Shown here piece after piece: positions 9,067-16,885 of a DNA stretch of 64,000 bases (position 1 is its first letter; each line of letters opens with the position of its first letter). The stretch covers positions 124,332 through 188,331 of the forward strand of contig NZ_QGLF01000006.1 in assembly GCF_003173055.1 (NCBI RefSeq), in the 5' to 3' direction. This DNA comes from Zavarzinia compransoris (GTDB lineage: Bacteria; Pseudomonadota; Alphaproteobacteria; Zavarziniales; Zavarziniaceae). The notes beneath the pieces are model-generated. The model saw only the letters and a program-made list of their open reading frames with translations. It did no database searches and was not told the origin of the DNA. The position numbers and the translations under genes are program-made.

Positions 9067-9687
9067 TCAGTCGAGCACGGCGAGATCCGGCAGGGGCCGC
9101 GAGGCGAGGCCCCTTGCCTCGTCGCGGGCGATGCCCAGGGAGCACAGCACCATGGCCGCGACCTCCGTGCCGGCATCTCGCCATGTCCGCAGGCCGTCGA
9201 GCACCAGGACGATCGCCGCCAAGGTGGAGCCGGCGATGACGCCGAGGGCGGCGGGAATCTCGTCCTCGGCGATAGCGTAGCGTCCGCCCGTCACCCCCAG
9301 GGTCAGGTCCTGCACCGGCGGCCCGCTCCAGATTTCCCGCAGCGACTTGTTGGTCATCGCGAATTGGACCAGGAAGCGGCCCCAATGCGGCTCCTCATGC
9401 GCGCGGCGGACATAGAGGCGGATGCCGATCGCGAGGCGCAGCGCCGGATCCTCGACGCCCCTGTAACTGGCGACGATCTGGCGGTCCATCTCGTTGGCCA
9501 GTTGCACCGCGATCGTCTCGAACAATTGCTCGGGCGAGGACACGTTCTTGTAGATCGTGCCCCGGACGACGCCGGAAGCGGCGGCCAATTCGCTGATGGT
9601 CACGTCAGCGGTGCCCTTCTCGGCGAAAAGCTCCAGCGCGGCTTTCCGGATGCGCTTTTGCGCGGCGCTCACCCTCAACGGACACAC
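9067..9687 (-). CDS. TetR-family transcriptional regulator (copy 2)
   Basis: About 206 aa from the GTG at 9687. The HTH (TISELAAASGVVRGTIYKNV) and the ligand-domain block RRAHEEPHWGRF closely parallel TetR copy 1. A longer frame starts at an ATG at 9732, but its extra 15 residues have no counterpart in copy 1, and they cover two GAACATG half-sites better read as promoter DNA; hence the shorter start. It is divergent from the acyltransferase operon and convergent with the amidohydrolase. Both regulators probably recognise the same palindrome. Confidence 0.82.
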   Translation of the reverse strand: MCPLRVSAAQKRIRKAALELFAEKGTADVTISELAAASGVVRGTIYKNVSSPEQLFETIAVQLANEMDRQIVASYRGVEDPALRLAIGIRLYVRRAHEEPHWGRFLVQFAMTNKSLREIWSGPPVQDLTLGVTGGRYAIAEDEIPAALGVIAGSTLAAIVLVLDGLRTWRDAGTEVAAMVLCSLGIARDEARGLASRPLPDLAVLD

Positions 9688-9698
9688 CCCATCAAAAC

Positions 9699-9719
9699 GA
9701 ACATGAGTGTCTGAACATG
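9699..9719. promoter_or_regulatory. tandem GAACATG half-sites upstream of tetR2
   Basis: GAACATG occurs at 9699-9705 and again at 9713-9719, 14 bp apart in the same orientation. Each is half of the GAACATATATGTTC operator. They lie just upstream of the GTG chosen for tetR2 and could be a weaker autoregulatory site. Half-sites this short can occur by chance. Confidence 0.4.
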
Positions 9720-9773
9720 GGTAGAACGCCATCGGAGCGTCAAGCCGATTTTTCGGACAAATTCTCTATTGAT

Positions 9774-9789
9774 TGAACATATATGTTCA
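9774..9789. promoter_or_regulatory. palindromic operator copy 3 (TGAACATATATGTTCA)
   Basis: A 16-bp perfect palindrome containing the same 14-bp core as copies 1 and 2. It sits between the divergent tetR2 and the acyltransferase start at 9823, so it controls the second catabolic operon and perhaps tetR2. Confidence 0.72.
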
Positions 9790-9822
9790 TTTAGAAGGAT
9801 TTCATATCAAGAGGAAACGGAT

Positions 9823-10692
9823 ATGACCCAGGCGGAAAACACGGCCGGCATCGAGGCGGCCCTGGCCTACCGGCACCCGCCGGCCGCGCAGATGCGCCGC
9901 GCCATGGCTGTTCCCCGTGCCTGGTTCCATCCTGAATTTCTTGGCCTAAAGGCGTTGGACCTCTCCCGCCCCGCGCTTTTCGTCGGCAATCACACGCTGT
10001 TCGGCCTGACCGACGCGCCTCTGATGATCGAGCATCTCTACACGCGACATGGCGCGATGCTGCGCGGCCTCGGCGATCGGGGGCATTTCAAGGTGCCCTT
10101 CTGGGGCGAATTTCTCGGCAGGTACGGCATGGTGCTCGGCTCGCCCGAGATCTGCTCCGCCCTGATGCGCGCGGGCCGGCACATCCTGGTTTTTCCGGGG
10201 GGAGCGCGGGAAGTCATGCGCCGGCGGGGCGAGGCTTACAAGCTGATCTGGAAACAGCGCACGGGCTTCGCCCGCCTCGCCATCGCGCACGGCTACGACA
10301 TCATCCCCTTCGGGGTCGTCGGCCCCGACGAGAGCTATCGCATCCTGTTCGATGCCGACGACATGACGAGGCCCGGCTGGCGCCGCGACCTTATGGAGCG
10401 CAGCGGCCTGATGAAGCTCACGCGCGGCGGCGACTTCCTGCCGCCCGCCGTCCTGGGCCTCGGCCCCACGCTGATCCCCCGGCCGCAGCGCTACTATTTC
10501 GGCTTCGGCGACCGTATCCCGACCGGGGAGATCCGCGGTCGCCAAGACGACAAGGATGCCGTCTGGTCGCTGCGCGAAACGGTTGCGGCCGCGGTCGAGG
10601 GGCAGATCGACCGCCTCCGGCACCACCGGGAACAGGACAGGCCCCGCACCTGGAGCCGGCTGCGGCGCTGGCTGGCGCCACTTCAGCAATAA
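9823..10692 (+). CDS. lysophospholipid-acyltransferase-like protein
   Basis: A 289-aa protein with the PlsC/LPLAT-type signatures NHTLFGLTD (Asn56, His57, Asp64) and VFPGGARE (residues 123-130). Acyltransferases of this fold move fatty acyl groups from a thioester to a hydroxyl, usually at the membrane. The start at 9823 follows AAGAGGAAAC; an upstream in-frame ATG at 9769 would run through the operator and is rejected. It is the first gene of the operon with the C-C hydrolase, 19 bp apart. An acyltransferase leading an aromatic operon is unusual: it may acylate or store a product, or deacylate an ester-linked substrate (speculative). Confidence 0.75.
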   Translation: MTQAENTAGIEAALAYRHPPAAQMRRAMAVPRAWFHPEFLGLKALDLSRPALFVGNHTLFGLTDAPLMIEHLYTRHGAMLRGLGDRGHFKVPFWGEFLGRYGMVLGSPEICSALMRAGRHILVFPGGAREVMRRRGEAYKLIWKQRTGFARLAIAHGYDIIPFGVVGPDESYRILFDADDMTRPGWRRDLMERSGLMKLTRGGDFLPPAVLGLGPTLIPRPQRYYFGFGDRIPTGEIRGRQDDKDAVWSLRETVAAAVEGQIDRLRHHREQDRPRTWSRLRRWLAPLQQ

Positions 10693-10711
10693 CGAGACAG
10701 AGGAGAAGAGA

Positions 10712-11587
10712 GTGACCGACAACGGGCCAGACGTCGCTTCGCGACATGTTACCTTCGGCAAGCGCAGGATCTTCGTCAGCGAAGCCGGCGAAGGCTATCC
10801 GGTGATCCTGCTGCATGGCGGCGGCCCCGGCGCCTCCGGCCTCTCCAACTACGGCCGCAACATCGGGCCCCTGTCGCGGCATTTCCGCGTGATCGTGCCG
10901 GACATGCTGGGGTACGGCCAATCGACCAAGGGCGTGGACCGCCGGGACCCCTTCGGCGACCTGGCCGATGCCATGCTCGGCCTGATGGATGCCATGGGCA
11001 TCGAAAAGGCGCATTTCCTCGGCAATTCGCTCGGCGGCGCCTGCGCGCTCCGCCTCGGCCTCGACCGGCCGGGCCGGGTGTCCGCCCTCGTGCTCATGGG
11101 CCCGGGCGGCATCGGCACCACCCGTGCCCTGCCCACGGCCGGCCTCAACAAGCTGCTGGACTATTACAGCGGCACCGGTCCCAGCATCGAGAAACTGCGC
11201 AGCTTCATCCGCGAATATCTGGTGTTCGACGGCTCGGCGGTGCCGGAAGAGGTGATCCGCCAGCGTTACGAGGCCAGCATCGATCCGGAGGTCGTCGCCG
11301 CGCCCCCGCTCCGCCGCCCGCCGGGCCTCGGCGCTGCGCTCCGCATGGATTTCACCCGCGACCGCCGGCTGGCGAAAAGCACCATTCCCACCCTGGTACT
11401 CTGGGGCATTGCCGACAAGGTGAACCGGCCGAGCGGCGGCACGACCCTGCAGGCGCGAAAGCCCAACACCGATCTCTACCTCTTCGCCAATACCGGCCAT
11501 TGGGTGCAATGGGAGAGGCCCGACGAATTCAACGCCGTAACCGCGGCTTTCCTCGACCGGCAGACACCGGGGGAGGCCCGGCGATGA
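10712..11587 (+). CDS. alpha/beta hydrolase, meta-cleavage product (C-C) hydrolase
   Basis: A 291-aa enzyme of the MhpC/BphD/HsaD group, which splits ring-opened 2-hydroxy-6-oxo-dienoates into a hydroxypentadienoate and an acid. Family features: HGGGPGASG starting at His35 (oxyanion region), nucleophile Ser106 in GNSLGG, Asp235 in GIADKV and His263 in NTGHWVQWERP. The start is GTG at 10712 behind AGAGGAGAAGAG. Its stop overlaps the next dioxygenase ATG (ATGA), which ties it to dioxygenase copy 2. Confidence 0.87.
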   Translation: MTDNGPDVASRHVTFGKRRIFVSEAGEGYPVILLHGGGPGASGLSNYGRNIGPLSRHFRVIVPDMLGYGQSTKGVDRRDPFGDLADAMLGLMDAMGIEKAHFLGNSLGGACALRLGLDRPGRVSALVLMGPGGIGTTRALPTAGLNKLLDYYSGTGPSIEKLRSFIREYLVFDGSAVPEEVIRQRYEASIDPEVVAAPPLRRPPGLGAALRMDFTRDRRLAKSTIPTLVLWGIADKVNRPSGGTTLQARKPNTDLYLFANTGHWVQWERPDEFNAVTAAFLDRQTPGEARR

Positions 11588-12573
11588 GCAATGCAACCGA
11601 TATCTTCGGTGCGGTCGGCATGGGTTACGTCATCGTCGAATCGGAACGGCTGGCCGACTGGCGCCGTTTCCTGAAACAGGGCCTCGGCCTGCACGAGGCG
11701 GCGGCGGACGACGATGCCCTCGCCTTTCGCGTCGATACCCATGCCCGGCGCTTCATGGTCCGGCGCGGCAAGGCGGAAGACGTCACCGCCTCCGGCTGGC
11801 AGGTGCGGGACGAGGCGACACTGGCAATCATTCGCCAGCGCCTGGCGGACCGCGGCATCGCGATCGAGACCGGCAGCGCCGAGGAGGCCGAATTCCGGGG
11901 TGTGACATCCTTCATCCGCGTGAAGGGGCCGAAGGACATGGCGATCGAACTCTTCACCGATGCCCTTCCGGCGGACGAGCCCCTGCGCATGCTGACCGGG
12001 GGCTTCGTCACGGGTGCAAGCGGCCTCGGCCATTTCGCCATTACCTCGAAAAAGCCCGAGAAGATGCTGCGCTTCTGGCAGGAAATCTTCGACGCGAGGC
12101 TGAGCGACCGGATCGCCCAGCCCATGGCCGGCATCGTCCTGGATATCACCTTCCTCCGCCTGAACGAACGCCACCATTCGATCGCGGTGGCGACCACGCG
12201 GGGCCTGCGCCTGGACCCGATCCGCACCCGTATCCAGCACATGAACCTGCTGGTCGAGACGCTGGAAGATCTCTCCGCCGCTTTCGAGCGCCTGACCGAC
12301 CTCGGCTATGAGATGGCCCATGAGATCGGCCAGCATCCGAACGACAGGGAAGTCTCCTTCTACGTCCTCTCCCCCTCGGGCTTCGAGATGGAACTGGGCT
12401 GGAACGCACTCCGTGTCGACGAGGCGACCTGGAAGCAGGGCTACTACAACGCCATCAGCGTCTGGGGCCACAAGCCGGAAAGGAACTCCCCCGTCGACAG
12501 GCTCCTTCTCAACCTGGGCAATTTCCGGCGCGGCCTCGGCTCGCTGCTCAGCCCCGAATACAGCCCCCTGTGA
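11584..12573 (+). CDS. VOC-family extradiol dioxygenase (copy 2), BphC/HsaC-like
   Basis: A 329-aa two-domain extradiol dioxygenase. The metal triad is His150 (GLGHFAI), His219 (IQHMNLLVE) and Glu270 (GFEMELGW), with the DRE-SFYVLSPSG strand before the Glu. Length and motifs fit enzymes that cleave bicyclic or alkyl-substituted catechols. Start and stop overlap both neighbours: the C-C hydrolase stop upstream, and possibly the GTG of the next hydroxylase. It is the likely producer of the substrate for the adjacent C-C hydrolase. Confidence 0.86.
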   Translation: MSNATDIFGAVGMGYVIVESERLADWRRFLKQGLGLHEAAADDDALAFRVDTHARRFMVRRGKAEDVTASGWQVRDEATLAIIRQRLADRGIAIETGSAEEAEFRGVTSFIRVKGPKDMAIELFTDALPADEPLRMLTGGFVTGASGLGHFAITSKKPEKMLRFWQEIFDARLSDRIAQPMAGIVLDITFLRLNERHHSIAVATTRGLRLDPIRTRIQHMNLLVETLEDLSAAFERLTDLGYEMAHEIGQHPNDREVSFYVLSPSGFEMELGWNALRVDEATWKQGYYNAISVWGHKPERNSPVDRLLLNLGNFRRGLGSLLSPEYSPL

Positions 12574-12584
12574 CAGGCCCCGCC

Positions 12585-14315
12585 ATGAACCAGAAGAACC
12601 CCCAGGCCTTCGCGGCGGATGTCGTCATTTCCGGGCTCGGCCCGACCGGCCTCACCCTCGCCCATATCCTCGGCAAGCGCGGGCACAGGGTGATCGTCCT
12701 CGAGAAGGAACCGGTCTTCTACGGCAACGCCCGCGCCGTCTATACCGACGACGAATGCATGCGCATCTTCCAATCGATCGGCGTCGCCGACGAGGTGGCG
12801 GCGAAGATGATGCCGGAAACCCCGGTGCAATTCGTCCGCAAGGACGGCAGCGTGCTCGGCCAATACCGGCCCTTGAAGCGGATCTTCGGCTGGCCGGTGG
12901 TGAATTTCTTCTACCAGCCCTATCTCGAAACCCAATTGTCCGAGCTACTCGCCCGCTACCCGAATGTCGAGGTCCGGCGCGGGCGCGAACTCGTCGATTT
13001 CGACCAGGATGCGGACGGCGTGACCGTCACCCATCAGGTGACGCGGGACATCCGCTTCGGCGAGACGACCGGCGACAGGATCGAGCGCGATATCGACACG
13101 GATGCCCAGACATTGCGCGCCCGCTATCTCGTCGGCGCCGATGGCGGCCGCAGCCCGGTGCGGACCAGGCTCGGCATCGAGATGACGGGCCGGAATTTTC
13201 CCGAACCCTGGCTGGTGGTCGATCTGAAGCGCAAACCGGGACGGGATGGCCTGCGTCACTTGCCCTACTTCAATTTCGTGGTCAATCCCCGCCTGCCGGT
13301 GGTCAGTTGCGTGCAGCCGGACGGGTTCCATCGCTTCGAATTCATGCTGATGCCCGGCATGACCAGGGAATGGATGGAGAAGCCTGAGACCGTGCGCCAG
13401 CTCCTCGCCGATTACGTCGACCCGGACAATTTCGAGGTGAAGCGGAAGCTCGTCTATACCTTCAATGCGCTGATCGCGAAGGAATGGCGACGCGGCCGCG
13501 TCCTCCTCGCCGGCGATGCCGCCCATATGACGCCGCAGTTCATGGGCCAGGGCGCCTCCTCCGGGATCCGCGACGCCTACAACCTCGGCTGGAAGCTGAG
13601 CGGCGTGCTCGACGGTCTCTATGCCGACGGCATTCTCGACAGTTACGGCAAGGAACGCCACGGCCATGCCAAGGCGATGATCGATGTCTCCGTCTTCATG
13701 AAGGATGCGGTCTCCATGACCAACCCGCTCGCCACCCTGTTGCGGGATGCGGTGCTGCGGCTGGTCCGGGCCGTGCCCGCCATCCGCCGCTGGACCGAGG
13801 AAGGCGGCTTCAAGCCCCTGCCCGTCTACGCCCGGGGCCAGTACCTGGGCCTGAAGCGCCGGGGCCGCCATGGGCCCGAGGGCGCCCTCGCGCCCCAGCC
13901 GGAAGTCCGCCTGATCGGTGGCCGGCGCGTGCTGCTGGACGACATCCTCGGCGAAGGCTTCGCGGTCATCGGCTTCAACTGCGACCCCCGCGAAGGCCTT
14001 TCCGCCGGCCAGCGGGACGATCTCGCCCGCCTCGGCACGCGTTTCGTCACCCTCTACCCCTATGCCGGCCGCCCCCAGGGGATGAAGGATGTCGCGCGCT
14101 CAGTCAGCGCGGACCTGCCGGAGGTCGAGGACCTGGGTGGTCACATGGCCGACTGGTTCCGGAAGGCGGGCTATCGGGCCAGGGGCATCGCGATCCTGCG
14201 GCCCGACCGCTTCGCCTTCGGCCTCGCCCCGGCGGGACAGGCGGGGGGCATCGTCGGCGAATTGTTCCGGCAATTGGGCCTGCAACCGGCGCCGGCCCGG
14301 CGTCACGCCGCCTGA
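12585..14315 (+). CDS. FAD-dependent aromatic hydroxylase, MhpA-like (copy 2)
   Basis: A 576-aa class A flavin monooxygenase with FAD motifs GLGPTG at residues 17-22, LVGADGGRS, and LLAGDAAHMTPQF with Asp311, plus the thioredoxin-like C-terminal domain. It is expected to ortho-hydroxylate a phenol to feed the extradiol dioxygenase just upstream. An alternative GTG at 12570 overlaps the previous stop and adds five residues; neither start has a strong ribosome binding site. It differs enough from copy 1 to suggest another substrate or ring position. Confidence 0.85.
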   Translation: MNQKNPQAFAADVVISGLGPTGLTLAHILGKRGHRVIVLEKEPVFYGNARAVYTDDECMRIFQSIGVADEVAAKMMPETPVQFVRKDGSVLGQYRPLKRIFGWPVVNFFYQPYLETQLSELLARYPNVEVRRGRELVDFDQDADGVTVTHQVTRDIRFGETTGDRIERDIDTDAQTLRARYLVGADGGRSPVRTRLGIEMTGRNFPEPWLVVDLKRKPGRDGLRHLPYFNFVVNPRLPVVSCVQPDGFHRFEFMLMPGMTREWMEKPETVRQLLADYVDPDNFEVKRKLVYTFNALIAKEWRRGRVLLAGDAAHMTPQFMGQGASSGIRDAYNLGWKLSGVLDGLYADGILDSYGKERHGHAKAMIDVSVFMKDAVSMTNPLATLLRDAVLRLVRAVPAIRRWTEEGGFKPLPVYARGQYLGLKRRGRHGPEGALAPQPEVRLIGGRRVLLDDILGEGFAVIGFNCDPREGLSAGQRDDLARLGTRFVTLYPYAGRPQGMKDVARSVSADLPEVEDLGGHMADWFRKAGYRARGIAILRPDRFAFGLAPAGQAGGIVGELFRQLGLQPAPARRHAA

Positions 14316-14326
14316 GGAGGGATGAC

Positions 14327-15100
14327 ATGAGCATGTTCGATCTGACCGGGCGGGTCGCCCTGGTGACCGGCTCGACCCGCGGCATCGGCCGGGCGATCGC
14401 CGAAGCCTTTGCCGGCCAGGGCGCCACCGTCGTCGTCTCCGGGCGAGGCCAGGCGACCTGCACCGCCACGGCCGAGGCGATCAATGCCGCCGGCTTGCCG
14501 GGCCGAGCCATCGGCATCGCCGGCGACATCGGCGAAAAGACCGAGGTGGAGCACTTGGCGGCCGAAGCGGAGAAACAGGCGGGGCCCATCGACATCCTGG
14601 TCTGCAATGCCGCCGTCAACGGCTACCTCGGCCCGATCACCGGCATCGGGGACGACCAGTTCCGCCGTATCCTGGAACATAACCTGCTCTCGCCCCTGTG
14701 GCTGGCCGGCCTGGTCGCCCCCGGCATGACGGAACGGAAGCGGGGCTCGATCATCATCGTCTCATCGGTGGGCGGGATCGTTCCGTCCACCATCCTCGGC
14801 GCCTATGGCGTCTCCAAGGCGGCCGATTTCCATCTCGCCCGGACCCTGGCGACGGAACTCGGCCCTGCCGGCGTCCGCGTCAACTGCATCGCCCCCGGGG
14901 TGATCCGCACCGGCTTTTCCCGTGCTCTGTGGGATAACCCGGCGATCGCGGGGATGGTCGAGCAGCGCTGCCCGATGCGCCGGCTGGGCGAGACCGATGA
15001 CATCACGGGGGCGGCCGTCTATCTCGCCTCCGAAGCCTCCCGTTTCATGACCGGCCAGACCCTGGTGCTCGACGGCGGCGCCAGTCTCGGCGGCCTCTGA
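14327..15100 (+). CDS. short-chain dehydrogenase/reductase (SDR)
   Basis: A 257-aa classical SDR. The cofactor motif is TGSTRGIG (residues 14-21), the NAG-type motif reads CNAAV, and the catalytic residues are Ser147 with Tyr160-x3-Lys164 (YGVSK). The start at 14327 follows GAGGAGGG. SDRs of this type oxidise or reduce a secondary alcohol or ketone with NAD(P). In this operon it probably processes a side-chain hydroxyl/ketone or a dihydrodiol. It lies 11 bp after the hydroxylase and 14 bp before the hydratase. Confidence 0.85.
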   Translation: MSMFDLTGRVALVTGSTRGIGRAIAEAFAGQGATVVVSGRGQATCTATAEAINAAGLPGRAIGIAGDIGEKTEVEHLAAEAEKQAGPIDILVCNAAVNGYLGPITGIGDDQFRRILEHNLLSPLWLAGLVAPGMTERKRGSIIIVSSVGGIVPSTILGAYGVSKAADFHLARTLATELGPAGVRVNCIAPGVIRTGFSRALWDNPAIAGMVEQRCPMRRLGETDDITGAAVYLASEASRFMTGQTLVLDGGASLGGL

Positions 15101-15114
15101 CCCGAGGAAGACCG

Positions 15115-15906
15115 ATGACCGGGAACAGCAATCTCGAAGCCGTGGCGAAGCGCCTGCGCGATGCCTATGCCGCCGGGCCCGTCCCGCCCTTGCGCGATGT
15201 CCTGGCCCCGACGGATGCCGAGGGCGCCTATCGCGTGCAGGCGATCAACACCCGCCTCTGGCAGGACGCGGGGCGGCGCATCGTCGGCCGCAAGATCGGC
15301 CTGACGGCGAAGGCGGTGCAGGCCCAGCTCGGCGTCGGCCAGCCCGATTTCGGCGTGCTTTTCGACGACATGGCCCTTGCCGACGGCGGCACGCTCGATC
15401 CCGCCGCCGTGATCCAGCCGAAGGCGGAGGCCGAGGTCGCCCTTGTCCTCGCCCGCGACCTCGACAATCCCAAGGCCACGATCACCGACGTGATCGGCGC
15501 CACGGCCTATGTCCTGCCGGCGATCGAGATCGTCGACAGCCGCATCGCCGACTGGAAGATCACCTTCGCCGACACGGTGGCGGACAATGGCTCCTCCGCC
15601 TTCTTCGTCCTCGGGACCGAGCCCCGGCTGCTCGCCGGCCTCGATTTGCGGACTTGCGGCATGGTGCTGGAGATCGACGGCGCTCTCGCCTCGCTCGGCG
15701 CCGGGGCCGCCTGTCTCGGCCATCCATTGAATGCAGGCGCCTGGCTGGCCCGGACCCTGGCGGCCGCGGGCACGCCGCTGCGCGCCGGCGACATCGTCCT
15801 GACCGGCGCCCTCGGCCCGATGGTCGCCCTCGCCCCCGGCCACCGGGTCACCGCGACCATCGGCGGCCTCGGCACCTGCGGCTTCCGCTTCGGTGAACGG
15901 GAATGA
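15115..15906 (+). CDS. 2-keto-4-pentenoate hydratase family (MhpD/HsaE-like)
   Basis: A 263-aa FAH-fold hydratase. Expected role: add water to 2-hydroxypenta-2,4-dienoate released by the C-C hydrolase, giving 4-hydroxy-2-oxovalerate. Recognisable family segments are GRKIGLT, FGVLFDDMAL, KAEAEVALVLARDL and the GHPLNAGAWLA stretch. Length matches MhpD (about 260-270 aa). It is the last gene of the operon. The aldolase and acetaldehyde dehydrogenase that normally follow are not in this window. Confidence 0.88.
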   Translation: MTGNSNLEAVAKRLRDAYAAGPVPPLRDVLAPTDAEGAYRVQAINTRLWQDAGRRIVGRKIGLTAKAVQAQLGVGQPDFGVLFDDMALADGGTLDPAAVIQPKAEAEVALVLARDLDNPKATITDVIGATAYVLPAIEIVDSRIADWKITFADTVADNGSSAFFVLGTEPRLLAGLDLRTCGMVLEIDGALASLGAGAACLGHPLNAGAWLARTLAAAGTPLRAGDIVLTGALGPMVALAPGHRVTATIGGLGTCGFRFGERE

Positions 15907-15981
15907 GCCCGCCTCGCCGCGTCACCGCCACCTGCTATCCCGTCACGTGCCGCGCGAACCTGCCGCGGGAGGCGGCGATGG

Positions 15982-16019
15982 CCTGTTGGCGCGGCCCGCA
16001 CGGCCAGATCGCCAACAGG
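15982..16019. terminator. stem-loop between convergent operons
   Basis: CCTGTTGGCG at 15982-15991 pairs perfectly with CGCCAACAGG at 16010-16019 across an 18-nt loop that itself contains GGCC pairs. It lies between the hydratase stop and the convergent phosphatase stop. No T-run follows on either side, so termination activity is inferred from position only. Confidence 0.4.
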
Positions 16020-16093
16020 ATCCGAAAACTTGAGACTGAAGGCGCCGCAGACAGCGCATTGCTGGTGCATAGCTTAAGCCGGCATGGCGCTCA

Positions 16094-16885
16094 TCATCCT
16101 CGCCTTTGCAATGCCCCGAGCGCGGCCTGGTGGATGGTTCCGTTCGCGGCCATCAGAACCGTCTCGTAGCGCGGTGCATCCGTCAGGGGCCGCCCCTGCC
16201 AATCGGTCACCACGCCGCCTGCGGCACGGACTATCGCCAAGGGCGGCAGAACGTCGTAGTCGAAGACATGGCATTCGACCAGCAGGTCGATGCTGCCGAG
16301 TGCGAGAAGACCGGCCGCGTAGCAATCATGCGAGAAACGGGTGAAGCGCACGGTTTCGGCCAGCGCCTTGAAACGGCCGAGGTTCCGGTCGTCGAATTGT
16401 TCGAGAGCCGAGGTATAGAGGATCGCCTCGTCCAATGCGGTCGTGCCGCCGGTTCCGATCGGTTCGCCGTTCAAGGTCGCGCCCCTGCCGACGCCGAGCC
16501 ATCGCTCGCACGTCAGCGGCTGGTTGATCAGGCCGAGCACAGGTTCGCCCCGATGGAGCAGCGCGATCTGGGTGCCGAAGGCGAATGAGCCGGACACGAA
16601 GGATTTCGTGCCGTCGATCGGATCGAGCACCCAGACCCAATCCGCTTCGGTCCGGCAGGCGCCGAATTCTTCCCCCCTGATGCCGTGATCGGGGAAATGC
16701 GCCTCGATCAGCCGCCGCATTGCGGCTTCCGCACCACGATCCGCGATGGTGACGGGGCTGGCGTCGGCCTTGGTGTCGATCGCGAGGCGCCGGCGGAAAT
16801 GCGGGCGGATCTCTTCGGCAGCGGCATCGGCCATCGCGTGGGCCAAGGCCAGGAATTCCGGCGGGCACGCCTTTTCGTCGTTCAT
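16094..16885 (-). CDS. inositol-monophosphatase family phosphatase, HisN-like
   Basis: A 263-aa Mg-dependent phosphatase. Visible motifs: GEEFG with Glu72/Glu73, DPIDGTKS at residues 88-95 (metal-binding Asp88, Asp91), and the late acidic motif in VFDYDVLPPLAIV, Asp211. That late motif and the following AAGGVVTDW resemble histidinol-phosphatases of the HisN type. The ATG at 16885 overlaps the stop of the TIM-barrel gene (ATGA). As the last gene of an ABC-importer operon it more likely dephosphorylates an imported polyol- or sugar-phosphate than makes histidine (inference). Confidence 0.8.
   Translation of the reverse strand: MNDEKACPPEFLALAHAMADAAAEEIRPHFRRRLAIDTKADASPVTIADRGAEAAMRRLIEAHFPDHGIRGEEFGACRTEADWVWVLDPIDGTKSFVSGSFAFGTQIALLHRGEPVLGLINQPLTCERWLGVGRGATLNGEPIGTGGTTALDEAILYTSALEQFDDRNLGRFKALAETVRFTRFSHDCYAAGLLALGSIDLLVECHVFDYDVLPPLAIVRAAGGVVTDWQGRPLTDAPRYETVLMAANGTIHQAALGALQRRG

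Noticed and set aside
9688-9732. Longer start for TetR copy 2
   Set aside because: The 15 extra residues have no counterpart in the paralogue and cover GAACATG half-sites expected in the promoter.
9769-9822. Longer start for the acyltransferase
   Set aside because: It would read through operator copy 3; the ATG at 9823 has the AAGAGGAAAC ribosome site.
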